Positions 16,481 to 25,615 of a stretch of 64,000 nt of DNA are shown here, piece after piece; within the stretch, counting starts at the first letter, position 1, and every line of letters begins with the position of its first letter. The translations under genes and the position numbers were made by a program. The notes beneath the pieces are model-generated. The model had not been told where the DNA came from, did no database searches, and saw only the letters and a program-made list of their open reading frames with translations. The stretch is from G020354025 sp964621455 (GTDB lineage Bacteria; Fidelibacterota; Marinisomatia; SCGC-AAA003-L08; TS1B11): positions 10,507 through 74,506 of the forward strand of contig CAZULW010000007.1 in the NCBI GenBank assembly GCA_964621455.1, written 5' to 3'.

Positions 16481-16877
16481 CCCGCGCGGCGATCCCGCCA
16501 TCGCGATCCCCCGACTCTTCGGTCGGGGGACGTGGCGATCCCGCCAACATAAGACAAACGGAATCGTTTCGCGGAGTTTATACTGAGTGAAGCAAAAGTG
16601 CTCACGACGCTTCGCGGTTTGCCACAGGCCTCCCCGAGCGACTCGCCGTGGCGGCTACGCCGAGGCCGTCTACGGCTATTGATTCCTGCTAATGTAATGT
16701 CCTCATGTAAGGGCGTATTGCGATACGCCCCTACAGCCGTTTGCAATAGGACCATCTTTATGCAGGAAGCAATAGTCCGGGTGAGGCCGGCGGATCTACC
16801 GGATTATTTCGGGGGAAGTCCTGATAAGAAAGCACCAGGTGAAAGCCCGGGGCTTTATGGCGTATTACCAGCTGGCC
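16481..16877. other. intergenic region with hairpins
   Basis: Convergent region with no gene. It contains a hairpin at 16506-16531 (tcccccga / tcggggga with a cttcgg-type loop; no T run, possible terminator of the DHH gene), a G4-type block at 16632-16680 (gactcgcc, ggctacgccgagg), and an inverted repeat at 16707-16734 (gtaagggcgtat / atacgcccctac). Near 16802 lies a short piece of the MITE-like right end (attatttcgggggaagtcc). Confidence 0.6.
16506..16531 (+). terminator. hairpin downstream of the DHH gene
   Basis: Near-perfect 8-10 bp GC-rich stem with a short cttcgg-like loop beginning about 25 bases after the DHH stop codon. The absence of a T run makes it a weak call as a true rho-independent terminator. 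Confidence 0.4.
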
Positions 16878-17771
16878 CTAGATCAGGGCGCCCTCTTGCC
16901 AGCCGAGTTTGATGAGCTCGATTTTTTCGGGGTCTGCCGTACCCAGGCCGTAGCGGGTATCCGCCAGCAGAATGTGTTTTGGCGGCGGATCCATCGGACG
17001 ATCTTCGCCGAAAAATTCCCTGCGCTTCGCCTGTAGGATGCGCAGCCCGGTCGCATCGACGGCCACCGGGTCCGTTCCCACCAGCAAGCCTTTATAAGCC
17101 CAGGTATACCTGGGGTTGTAATGGTGCGGCCCTGAACCATGAAAAAGTGGTGTAAGCATAACCAGTATATTCAATCTGGTCTTGCCCATAACCAGGGGAA
17201 GTTTCCAGATTGAAGCCAGATTGGCGCACGTATCGGGGTGATAGGAAGGGGGGCTATCGGTGAACGTGATGTAATTCTTGATCAAGGTCCCCACCCCCGA
17301 CCAGTAATGGGTCCGCATGGTCCTGGTATTGATAAGCGCCGTTGCCCTTTGGAAAATACGGTCTGCAAGCAGGCCACGATCACGGATCGAGATGTTCTTT
17401 TTATCCACACCGGCACCTAGTACTCTGTCATAAATAGCCTGTTCCAGTTCCTGCGGCACGGGCAGAAACTGCCAGATATTGGTCTTGATGCCCACGATAT
17501 CGCTGGGCTTGATCAACCGTTTCCAGGCCTCCAGCGGGTCTTTTTCATCCAGCAAGGTCGTGACAGCTTCGTCCAGCATCCGCTCCAGCACCGCGCCGTT
17601 GGGCTTGTTCTGATCATCCAGCACATCACGGTCGCGGATCATTACGACCCTGCTTTTATTTCCCGGCTGGGCGGAGAGCTTGCCAGGTAAACTTAAATAG
17701 AACGCTCCGGCAAGTGTGGCCGATGCACTGTCCCTCAGGAAATCCCGTCTTGTTATGCCTTTTAGCTTCAT
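16878..17771 (-). CDS. Tat-exported DUF362-domain protein
   Basis: 297 aa. A twin-arginine signal is clear at the N-terminus (TRRDFLRDSASATLAGAFYLSLPG, arginines at residues 8-9). The rest matches DUF362, a domain of unknown function often found in redox or cluster-binding proteins: VGIKTNIW near residue 95, a TRTMRTHYWSGVGTLIKNY segment in the middle, and GTDPVAVDATGLRIL near the C-terminus. No ferredoxin-type Cys motif is visible. It lies 51 bases downstream of the lipoprotein gene on the same strand; DUF362 and DUF6599-type genes commonly occur together, which suggests a shared envelope role. Confidence 0.75.
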   Translation of the reverse strand: MKLKGITRRDFLRDSASATLAGAFYLSLPGKLSAQPGNKSRVVMIRDRDVLDDQNKPNGAVLERMLDEAVTTLLDEKDPLEAWKRLIKPSDIVGIKTNIWQFLPVPQELEQAIYDRVLGAGVDKKNISIRDRGLLADRIFQRATALINTRTMRTHYWSGVGTLIKNYITFTDSPPSYHPDTCANLASIWKLPLVMGKTRLNILVMLTPLFHGSGPHHYNPRYTWAYKGLLVGTDPVAVDATGLRILQAKRREFFGEDRPMDPPPKHILLADTRYGLGTADPEKIELIKLGWQEGALI

Positions 17772-17822
17772 TTTTATCTCCCTGTCTTGGTTAGTCTAAG
17801 ATTTCACTCATGGTGAACTCAG

Positions 17823-18755
17823 CTAATTGGCATTTAATTTGTCCTGAACCGCATCAGCCAAGCTCAGCGCGGCATCCTGTGATGATGCGTTGAACACGAT
17901 CGTGATCAGATTGCCTGACAAACGGCCGGATGTCCAGCTGCCGTCTTCCGATCTGATGGCGGGCTCATCGCGCAGCTCGGGTAGATAAGCCTCCGTGAAG
18001 CTGGCATAGGCCGCCTCGGCCTCACCGTCCTGGGGATACTTCACAAGCAGCAGGATACTGCGCTGCCCCAGTGCGCCATACCTGGCCAGCAGGGCGTCTG
18101 TCTGGTCATTGAGGTTGAGTATATTTTCGTCGGCAAGAAAAAAGTGCGAGTTCATCCAGAAATGATTGCGAAAGTAACGGACGCTTTCCTCAACCAGGTT
18201 CTGTTCGGGAAGCAGCCCCAGAATATCAGGTAATGGCCCCTCCACGCCAATGGCCGTTTCGATTTCTTTCGCCAGCGTGAAGATAGCCTGCTTCGATTCA
18301 GCCGTTTCCGGGCTGGCAATTATCGAGACCAGGTAGTGGTCTCTCCAGAATTGCAGATAGCCCTGGTGATACTCAGATCCCTGGCCGAAATCCGATGCAA
18401 TAGATTCTCTCGAGTGGGCAAAAACGCCGAAGGCATTCTGGGAAGTTCCCATATCAAGAATATCCACGACAATATCGGGCTGCCCCGGCTGAGTGTAGGT
18501 GCGGCTGATCATCTCCAGAAACCCATAGGACAGATAGAGCTCGGCACCGCCGTCAATATAATTATACAGGTTCCCGCGATTGAATACCTGGTCCTCACGG
18601 CCGATCTGCCAGCCTTCTACGGCCTCCGGCAGCAGCCGGGCGAGTTTTTGACTTTCGTCCCGCATACTGCAAGCTCCAATCATCACAATATTTGGAATAA
18701 GAAGCAGCGCATAAATATATCGAACGCTCTGAACCAGGCAAATCCCCGGCCCCAC
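17823..18755 (-). CDS. lipoprotein of the DUF6599 type
   Basis: 310 aa. A hydrophobic leader ends in a lipobox (IVMIGAC, Cys29), so it is probably a lipid-anchored envelope protein. The body carries LYNYIDGGAELYLSYGF and VDILDMGTSQNAFGVFAHSR, the hallmark blocks of DUF6599 proteins, and a C-terminal repeat-like region about posting values over time cannot be interpreted functionally. Function is unknown. It sits between the rhamnosidase and the DUF362 gene on the same strand, separated from the rhamnosidase by about 180 bases, so it may be its own unit with DUF362 rather than part of the rhamnose set. Confidence 0.65.
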   Translation of the reverse strand: MGPGICLVQSVRYIYALLLIPNIVMIGACSMRDESQKLARLLPEAVEGWQIGREDQVFNRGNLYNYIDGGAELYLSYGFLEMISRTYTQPGQPDIVVDILDMGTSQNAFGVFAHSRESIASDFGQGSEYHQGYLQFWRDHYLVSIIASPETAESKQAIFTLAKEIETAIGVEGPLPDILGLLPEQNLVEESVRYFRNHFWMNSHFFLADENILNLNDQTDALLARYGALGQRSILLLVKYPQDGEAEAAYASFTEAYLPELRDEPAIRSEDGSWTSGRLSGNLITIVFNASSQDAALSLADAVQDKLNAN

Positions 18756-18933
18756 CTTATTCTTACCTTTAATTGAACCAGGAATAATTGTTCCTTTCTA
18801 TACTCGTCGTTTCCGGAGCGCTATTATATTAAAAGTTATATTCAAATAACACCAGCAGTGAATAAAATTCAAAAGGACGCAACCTTTTCATCAACGGCCA
18901 TAGATAAGTGACACCCTTGTCTACCGGCGCGGA

Positions 18934-21729
18934 CTATTCTGAAGAAGTTGCCCTCAACTGGAAGGAGTACGAACCGGAGCCCACCTCAAGGGTCACGTAG
19001 CTTTCGCTTTCCTGCGCCCCGGTTATACCGGCGATCCCGCCTTTATACGAACCCCCTTCCCAGATAACCTTGCCGCCTTCTTCAACGACCGCCTCCCCCA
19101 AATCCAGCTTCGGGATGCTCACTTTCCCCCGGCTGTTAGCGGGAATGGTTACATCCAGGGTCAGGGTATTACCCTCCTTTGCCCAGATCGAGGATACCAG
19201 CCCCCTGACGGTTTGCGTTGTCGCCCGGGCGTTTTCCAGTTCGCTGACAACTTGCGGCTTAATGGTAATGAGCTGGTAACCGGGGCTGGCGGGCCTGATC
19301 CCCGCTATATCGCCGTAGAAAAACTCGTCGACGCTGCCAAACATGATATGATTCAGGGAGTTCATGCCGGCGTCGAAGTACTTATAGCCGCCCCATCGCT
19401 CCCAGAGGGTCGTCGCGTCGTGCGAGATCATGTAGCCCCAGCTCGGATAGGTGGTCTGGACAGCCAGCTCGTACATTAGCTGCCCCTGTCCCCGCGCGGA
19501 CAGGACCTCCACCAGCGCTTTCGTGCCGATGATGCCGGCCCAGATGTGGGTATCATGCTCTGCCACGATGTTGTGAACGAGGTTCTCCGCTACCGCCTCC
19601 ACCTTCTCTTCCGGGACCAGCCCCAGATACAGGGGAAAGGCGTTGCTGGTCTGTGAGCCGGTACCGTACTGGTTGGTCTCCGGGTCCAGGAACCTTGCGT
19701 TGAAGGCCTTTTTAATGCTCTCGGCCAGGGCCGCGTAGTCCCGGGCATCCTCCGCTTTGTCCAGGACCTCGGCCATCCAGGCCACGATCTGGGCGCCGCG
19801 GTAGTAATAGCCGGTGGAAGTGATTGGCAAGGAACCGTCGTCGGGGTCGGTGAGCTTTGGCGGCACCCAGTCGCCGCGCCCCCAATCCACAATGTAGTCT
19901 TTGGCCGTGCCCCCGTAGTAATCGACCCACTTCTTAATACTTAGGTAATGAGTCTCCAGGATGCGCGTATCGCCGTAGTACTGGTACATGTCCCAAGTGA
20001 TAAGCGGGTAAGCCACCTGCCAGGCGGGAGTGCCGGTCTCAAACCTCGTCCAATGGGGCGGCGTCAAATCGGGGACGGCACCACTTTCGAGCTGGGCGTC
20101 CTGGATGTCCAGCAGCCACTTGGTGTAGAAGGCCGCCATGTCAAAGTTATAGATGGCCTCCTCAGCGGTCAGGTGGGCATCGGCCATCCACCCCAACCGC
20201 TCATCCCGTTGGGGACAGTCGGTGGGCATGCTGAAGAGGTTGCTCAACTGCCCCCATATAGTGTTCCGGTGAATCCGGTTGATCAACTCGTTGGAACAGT
20301 GGAAATCCCCGACCGGTTCCACGGCGCTGTGAACCACCCTGGCTTCCAGGTCGTTCAACGTCGGCTCGCCGGGGAAATCCTCCACCTGGACGTAGCGGAA
20401 ACCGTGGTAGGTGAAACGTGGTTCGTAGACCTCAGTACCTTTCTTGCCGGCCAGGATGTAGCTGTCCTGGGCCCGGGCCGAGCGGTTAGGGCTGGGATCG
20501 ATCGTTCCGGGCACGCCTTCATCAGACTCGCCTTTCATGCGCGCCATCTCCGGCCTGGTTATTTCTGCCGTCCTGAGGAGTACTTCAGTGCCCGCCGGGC
20601 CGCTGACGCGCAGCCTGGGCCACCCTGTCAGGTTCTGCCCGAAATCGAAGAGGTACGCCCCTGCTTCCGGCTCGGTCAGCGCCACCGGCCTGAGAGTTTT
20701 CGTCACCTTAATCGGTGGCAGCAGCTGAGAGCTCAATATGCCACCGGGCGGGTCGACGGCCGTGGAGTGATCCCAGGCGGAATCATCATAACCCGGGCGT
20801 TTCCAGCCAGGCTGCTCCAGGCGGGCATCGTAGCTCTCGCCGTTCCAAATGCCGTTCGAGGTAATAGGTCCCCTGGTAACTTTCCAGCTCTCATCGGTAG
20901 CGATGTTCGCCGTAGTGCCATCGGTAAACTTCAGGTCCAGCTGTAATAGCAGCTGCGGCCGGTCGGCATACAACCTCAACGGCGAAGGGCTCTGCTGCAC
21001 CATTTCGGTCGAGCTGAACCAGCCGTCCCCCAGCATCACCCCGATGGCGTTCCTGCCGGTCTTTAAAAAATCGGTAACGTCATAAGTGACATACAGCACC
21101 CGCTTGCGGTAGTCGGTTGTGCCCGGATCAAGGACGTGGTCGCCGACCTTTTTGCCGTTAATGTAAAGTTCATAGTAGCCCAGGCCGCAGATGTACGCAT
21201 GGGCCTGTTCAATCTTCTTATCCAGGGAGAATTCCTTGCGCAGGAGCGGCGCGGAAATATCCTTATCGTTTGCTCCGATCCACGCGCCCTCCCACACGGA
21301 GGCCTCCAGCAGCCCCATCTGGAAGGTCGTCACCTTGCTCCAGGGGCTTGCCGTGCTGTCCTGGTCCCATATGCGCACCTTCCAGTAATAAGTCTCACCG
21401 CTTATTAAAGAGTCACCTTCGTAGACAATATTGATCGACTTGTCCGACTCCACTTTTCCCGAATCCCACATATCGGCCGGGCCGTCTTTAAGTGCCTTTT
21501 CACTTCTGGCCACGAGGACCTGATATACCGTTTGAGATACTCCCCGTTCGGGGCTTTCGAGTATCCAGGAAAAGCGGGGCTGGAGCGCGTCGATCCCTAA
21601 CGGTGTTTCCAGGTACTCACAGCGCAGGTTCGTAACCGTGAGTTTTTTAGCAGCAGGGACACAGGCTACTCCTATCATCAGTCCCACAGCCAGCGCTGCT
21701 GACAATACGTGTTTTGGGGTGGGTAACAT
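18934..21729 (-). CDS. alpha-L-rhamnosidase, GH78 family, probable lipoprotein
   Basis: 931 aa. The N-terminus is a lipoprotein signal (LMIGVAC, Cys23). There follow the N-terminal Ig-like and beta-sandwich domains of GH78 (QPRFSWILESPERGVSQTVYQVLVA; YICGLGYYELYINGKKVGDHVLDPG), then the alpha/alpha-barrel catalytic domain, marked by MPTDCPQRDERLGWMADA near residue 500, containing the conserved acidic residues, and TLWERWGGYKYFDAGMNSLNH nearer the end. A C-terminal beta domain completes the family layout. It releases L-rhamnose from polysaccharides or glycosides at the cell surface. Downstream of the permease and rhaA on the same strand, it forms a rhamnoside-use cluster. Confidence 0.93.
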   Translation of the reverse strand: MLPTPKHVLSAALAVGLMIGVACVPAAKKLTVTNLRCEYLETPLGIDALQPRFSWILESPERGVSQTVYQVLVARSEKALKDGPADMWDSGKVESDKSINIVYEGDSLISGETYYWKVRIWDQDSTASPWSKVTTFQMGLLEASVWEGAWIGANDKDISAPLLRKEFSLDKKIEQAHAYICGLGYYELYINGKKVGDHVLDPGTTDYRKRVLYVTYDVTDFLKTGRNAIGVMLGDGWFSSTEMVQQSPSPLRLYADRPQLLLQLDLKFTDGTTANIATDESWKVTRGPITSNGIWNGESYDARLEQPGWKRPGYDDSAWDHSTAVDPPGGILSSQLLPPIKVTKTLRPVALTEPEAGAYLFDFGQNLTGWPRLRVSGPAGTEVLLRTAEITRPEMARMKGESDEGVPGTIDPSPNRSARAQDSYILAGKKGTEVYEPRFTYHGFRYVQVEDFPGEPTLNDLEARVVHSAVEPVGDFHCSNELINRIHRNTIWGQLSNLFSMPTDCPQRDERLGWMADAHLTAEEAIYNFDMAAFYTKWLLDIQDAQLESGAVPDLTPPHWTRFETGTPAWQVAYPLITWDMYQYYGDTRILETHYLSIKKWVDYYGGTAKDYIVDWGRGDWVPPKLTDPDDGSLPITSTGYYYRGAQIVAWMAEVLDKAEDARDYAALAESIKKAFNARFLDPETNQYGTGSQTSNAFPLYLGLVPEEKVEAVAENLVHNIVAEHDTHIWAGIIGTKALVEVLSARGQGQLMYELAVQTTYPSWGYMISHDATTLWERWGGYKYFDAGMNSLNHIMFGSVDEFFYGDIAGIRPASPGYQLITIKPQVVSELENARATTQTVRGLVSSIWAKEGNTLTLDVTIPANSRGKVSIPKLDLGEAVVEEGGKVIWEGGSYKGGIAGITGAQESESYVTLEVGSGSYSFQLRATSSE

Positions 21730-21773
21730 ACCTTTTCTCCTTTTAGCTATCTGGTAACAGACGAGTAGAACCC

Positions 21774-23552
21774 CTATTTCCCCTTTTCCTTATTATATAA
21801 CCAGACGGAGCCGCTTATGAAATAGACCAGGGTTAACCAGGACAGCATATCCTTCGTCCATTCTATGCGATCTGTAAGTCCTTCAGTCCCCATGACCAGA
21901 ACCTGGAGCGGCAACGCGAGGCAGAGGAATAAGGCCACCAACGCAATAATCCCTGCCATTCTCACCAGGAAGGAGTATTGCGGGCTTGAACCGCCCATCG
22001 GGTCTTTCTCCGCCGTGCCTCCAGCTGCAACAGTGCCATCATTCTCTTCACTTACGTTTGCCCCGATAGGCTTTTCGTCTTCAGCTGGCAAAGGTTTCGC
22101 TGCACCGGCCATAGCAGCGAAGGCGATGTATAAAATTGAGGTCATAAACCATGTGGGAATGAACAGAAAGAACAAGTGCAGAGTGCCGGTCTGCCAGAGC
22201 GCCATGGCGATGGTAATGGCCAGCACCCACGCCAGCAGGGCGGGCCAGTTCAGCAACCGCCCCTGCCCGGCGGCCCAGTAGCGCGTAAACCCGATCCTGG
22301 GAAATACCCAGTGCTCCACAACCACTACCGCTCCGATAGGCATCAACAGCAGGCCGTACAGGCCGACGAAATCAAGCAGTTTTGTGAAAACAAATGGAGA
22401 GCAGGCAATGAGGGTGGTAATCGAACCGGCGATGAGGGTAACAAGCCACCGCGGCCAGCCTGGCGTTACCGCTTGTAAGGCTAAACCAGCGCGGTAAAGG
22501 GTAGGGTTCGATGTTGTCCAGCCCGCAATCACCACCGCAATCGCGCCGGAGATCCCCAGGGCATAGAAAGCGACGCCCCCGGCGTCCAGTTCGATAAGCG
22601 GCCGCTGCATGGCGACTGCGGCTGCGGCTCCCATAATGCCGGCGGCAATCCATGCCAGGTAGTGCCCCAGGTACATCCCGAAGGCCGAATAGAAACCATA
22701 TGCCGACCGCCTGGCATAGCGGAAAATCGCCATATCAGACAGCCCGACATGCATGGCCAGGTTGGCGATCCAGGCAAAAGCAGCTACATGCCAGAAGCCA
22801 AGGGGTGTCATTTGCCCGGCGGTTTGCCCGGTCCAGATCGTCTGACCCGCCAGGTTCCAGAAATCCGCGAAATTTCCAATCCGCCCTATTTCCGGCACAC
22901 TGGCGGCCAGCAGGGGAAGCGATACCAGCGCGCCGGCAACAAACATTATGATCATCCATGGGGCACTCAGCGTGGAAAACTGTGCCACCCGCTTGAAACC
23001 GAGGATGGCAAACGTCACAACCACAGCACCAACGACCAGCACTACCAGAACAAACCGCATATCTTCAGGGAACCATGATGTTTGCGCGGGTATATGGAAA
23101 GGAATCCTCACTGCCGAGGCGGCAACAGTTATCATGGCTCCTGCGAGGATGCAATAGAGCACAGCGTTAAGCACATTATATATAACAGTAACGACGGGGC
23201 CGGTTATTTCCCTGAGGTACCAGTACAAGGTCAAACGAACCTGCACGGCGATAGGGGCGGCAATCCAGGCCCACGATAGCACGGCAAAGAGATTGCCTAA
23301 AAGCAGGCCGAAGATGATATCCGCAACCCCGGCTCCCCAGCTGACAAACAGGGCACCAATCACGAACTCCGTAGCGGCAACGTGTTCTCCGGCAAAAAGA
23401 CCCGCGAAATACCGCCCGCCGTGAAGGTTTTTCTCAGAAACCGGCTCTCGATCAAACTCATAGGTCTGATCAAGCCTTTGGATTATCCTCTTTACCGAAT
23501 TTCGTTGTCCCAATTTGTTTCCTTTGGTAATAAAATATGACAATTCATACAC
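21774..23552 (-). CDS. NCS1-type (cytosine permease-like) transporter
   Basis: 592 aa with about 12 hydrophobic segments and a charged N-terminal tail. The layout and motifs (GALFVSWGAGVADIIFGLLLGNLFAVLSW; VVVEHWVFPRIGF) resemble nucleobase:cation symporter-1 proteins. It lies between rhaA and the GH78 gene on the same strand, 44 bases before the latter, so the expected cargo is rhamnose or a rhamnoside rather than a nucleobase; this is inference from context. The ATG at 23552 has no clear ribosome-binding site; a TTG at about 23513, preceded by AAGGAAAC, is an alternative start. The segment after residue about 500 is hydrophilic with a further pair of membrane helices. Confidence 0.75.
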   Translation of the reverse strand: MYELSYFITKGNKLGQRNSVKRIIQRLDQTYEFDREPVSEKNLHGGRYFAGLFAGEHVAATEFVIGALFVSWGAGVADIIFGLLLGNLFAVLSWAWIAAPIAVQVRLTLYWYLREITGPVVTVIYNVLNAVLYCILAGAMITVAASAVRIPFHIPAQTSWFPEDMRFVLVVLVVGAVVVTFAILGFKRVAQFSTLSAPWMIIMFVAGALVSLPLLAASVPEIGRIGNFADFWNLAGQTIWTGQTAGQMTPLGFWHVAAFAWIANLAMHVGLSDMAIFRYARRSAYGFYSAFGMYLGHYLAWIAAGIMGAAAAVAMQRPLIELDAGGVAFYALGISGAIAVVIAGWTTSNPTLYRAGLALQAVTPGWPRWLVTLIAGSITTLIACSPFVFTKLLDFVGLYGLLLMPIGAVVVVEHWVFPRIGFTRYWAAGQGRLLNWPALLAWVLAITIAMALWQTGTLHLFFLFIPTWFMTSILYIAFAAMAGAAKPLPAEDEKPIGANVSEENDGTVAAGGTAEKDPMGGSSPQYSFLVRMAGIIALVALFLCLALPLQVLVMGTEGLTDRIEWTKDMLSWLTLVYFISGSVWLYNKEKGK

Positions 23553-23594
23553 AGTGCTGTACTAAGGCCGCTCTGATTTAATGGCTCCAGAGTA

Positions 23595-23700
23595 CACTTC
23601 GACAGGCTCAGTGTGACGTCGCCCTGAGCGTTCGGCTGAACCTTCGGCCCGAGCTCAGGTCGAGGGCTCACGCCGAAGCCTTGTCGAAGGGCGTTTAGGG
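23595..23700. repeat. S3 dispersed repeats
   Basis: Several degenerate units of cttcgacaggctcagtg, ccttcggcccgagctcagg and ccttgtcgaaggg lie in both orientations between rhaA and the permease gene, within an otherwise single-strand gene cluster. Confidence 0.75.
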
Positions 23701-23712
23701 CTAAGGTGATTC

Positions 23713-24981
23713 TTATCTCGAGGCGAGCACCTTTTTCTCGTATTCCCTGACCTCCTCCAGCCAGCCGGTGCCGACGGGCACATCCTGCTTCAGACAGTAG
23801 TAATCCCAGACTGAGCCGAACGGCAGCGTCTTAAGCTCTTCCAGGAAGGTCAGGCGTGAGGTGAAGTCTCCGCTGACCTCGAACTCGCGCAGCATTTCCC
23901 ATGGCTCAAGCAGGGCAAACAGCAGCGCCTTAATCATACTGCAGGTACCGATAATCCAGGCGGCTACCCGGTTAATACTGGCGTCAAAATAATCCAGCCC
24001 GATATGGGCGCGGTCGAGGAACCTGCCCCGGACAATTTCCAGGGCAATCTCGCGCACCTCATCCGACAGCAGCACGACGTGGTCGCTGTCCCAGCGGACA
24101 CCCCGGCTGATATGAAAAAGGAGCTCGTCTACGTACGCAAAGATGGATGAGATCTTGTCGGAAATCTGCTCGGTCGGATGGAAATGGCCCGTGTCAATGC
24201 AGAGCAGTAGGCCATTTGTAATAGCATAGCCCAGGTAAAACTCGTGCGAACCGACGACATAACTCTCCGTACCTATTCCAAACAGTTTGCTTTCGACCGA
24301 ATCCCGGATATTTCTCCTGTCAAGCTTCTCGGCAAATATTTCGTCAAGTGATCTCATCAACGTCATGCGCGGGGTCTTGCGGTCAGCGGGAGTATCCTTA
24401 TAGCCATCCGGAATCCAGACGTTGTTCACGCAGGGACTGCCAAGTTCCCGGCCGATGTGGTCGGCGATTCTCCGGCAGGCAATGCCGTGATTGACCCAGA
24501 ACCTGCGGGTGCCGCTGTGATAGCTGGCGAGGGTGAAGCCGCTCTCGGCTTTCGGGTGGGCGAAGAAGGTCGGGTTCAAATCAATGCCGATGCCCAGGTC
24601 TTTCGCCCAGTCGATCCAGTTCGCAAAATGCTCGGGCTCCAGCTCGTCCCGTTCCACCTTCTTCCCCCCGGTCTCGGCATAGATCGCGTGCAGGTTAATG
24701 CGATGGGTTCCCGGGATTAGACTCAAGGCTTTCTCAAAGTCGGCCCGCAGCTGCTCGGCGGTCCGGGCCTTGCCGGGGTAGTTGCCGGTCGCCTGGATGC
24801 CGGCGCCTTCCAGGCCCGCGCCCCTCTCAAAACCGCCCACGTCATCCCCCTGCCAGCAGTGAATGGAAATGGGGATCCGGGCCAGCTGCTCAAGCGCCTT
24901 GGCGGTATCGACTCCAAATTGCGCGTACCGTTCTTTTGCGATTGAATACACTTTTTCTATGCTGCTGCCGGATTGAGTCAT
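23713..24981 (-). CDS. rhaA: L-rhamnose isomerase
   Basis: 422 aa, full length, closely resembling the enterobacterial type throughout: IPISIHCWQGDDVGGFE and GIQATGNYPGKARTAEQLRADFEKAL near the start, VNNVWIPDGYKD, VESKLFGIGTESYVVGSHEFYLGY (metal-binding Glu), CIDTGHFHPTEQISDKISS (Asp and His ligands) and WDSDHVVLLSDE. It converts L-rhamnose to L-rhamnulose in the cytoplasm, the step after uptake. Rhamnulokinase and rhamnulose-1-phosphate aldolase are not in the window. First gene of the rhamnose cluster on this strand. Confidence 0.97.
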   Translation of the reverse strand: MTQSGSSIEKVYSIAKERYAQFGVDTAKALEQLARIPISIHCWQGDDVGGFERGAGLEGAGIQATGNYPGKARTAEQLRADFEKALSLIPGTHRINLHAIYAETGGKKVERDELEPEHFANWIDWAKDLGIGIDLNPTFFAHPKAESGFTLASYHSGTRRFWVNHGIACRRIADHIGRELGSPCVNNVWIPDGYKDTPADRKTPRMTLMRSLDEIFAEKLDRRNIRDSVESKLFGIGTESYVVGSHEFYLGYAITNGLLLCIDTGHFHPTEQISDKISSIFAYVDELLFHISRGVRWDSDHVVLLSDEVREIALEIVRGRFLDRAHIGLDYFDASINRVAAWIIGTCSMIKALLFALLEPWEMLREFEVSGDFTSRLTFLEELKTLPFGSVWDYYCLKQDVPVGTGWLEEVREYEKKVLASR

Positions 24982-25120
24982 CGCGAGTACCGCCTTTCTT
25001 GCGCTTCCATCTATAAATCTTTAAGACCTAGTTTACGTTTTAGAGTGTATTAATGTCCCTTTTTTTCAGTTGTGTCCATAATTTTCCGTAAAGTAATAAA
25101 TGGGTTCACAGCACTTCATA

Positions 25121-25264
25121 ATAATAGAAACCGTTGAAATCCCCGACCGCAGCGTCGGGGGAAACGGTTTTTCATTATGCCGGTATATGACTAGCCCGCG
25201 ACTTAAGTCGTTGGCTAATATGATGTTACGAAGCATTAACACCCGCTTCAGCGGTTTTATAACC
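25121..25264 (+). repeat. hairpin-chain repeat, core copy 2
   Basis: Shares ataatagaaaccgtt, cggtttttcattat, ctagccc..gacttaagtc..ggctaatatgatgttacga and ccgcttcagcggtttt with 13321-13458 in the same order. Compared with that copy, a GC hairpin (ccccgac / gtcgggg) has been gained inside the first stem and lost from the last one. Neither terminal inverted repeat is present here. Confidence 0.8.
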
Positions 25265-25274
25265 GAGTATGTAT

Positions 25275-25331
25275 AAGTAGGGGCACAGCGCGCGACTCGC
25301 CATAGGCTACGCCGAGGCTGTGCCCCTACTT
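25275..25331. repeat. inverted repeat with palindromic loop (G4 type)
   Basis: A 15-bp perfect inverted repeat (aagtaggggcacagc / gctgtgcccctactt) encloses a loop that is itself a palindrome (ctcgccatagg / ctacgccgag). The loop motif recurs alone in the gaps near 1090, 16640, 25440, 26530 and 45960. Confidence 0.75.
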
Positions 25332-25615
25332 AGTTTCACCAACCCACCCCCAGCCCCCCCTTGCAAGGGAGGGGCCTTGGCCCTGGCCGTAACCGTCAGC
25401 CTCGACGTGCCGGCCTCCCCGTGGACGGGACGGCCAGGGTCTACGGCGAGTCCGGGGAGGCCCGGAACGGCGAGTCAGGCTGGGGCCCAAGGTAAGGGCG
25501 TAAATTGGGTTTCAACTGAAAGTGATTACAGTCCCTTTTATTAGGAAGTATTGCCATTCCAAATGTATCTGTTTTTAAATTGCAGCCTTTATTAACAGTA
25601 GTAGAGGATTAGTAG

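Larger units (their letters stand above)
24982..25615. other. intergenic region with repeats
   Basis: 634 bases between divergently transcribed genes, with no supportable coding region. It contains a copy of the hairpin-chain core, a 15-bp perfect inverted repeat, and a GC-rich G4-type block at 25370-25490 (ctacggcgagtccggggagg, aacggcgagtc). Confidence 0.65.

Noticed and set aside
24457..24720. Plus-strand frame opposite rhaA
   Set aside because: Antisense to a strongly conserved rhaA with no independent support.
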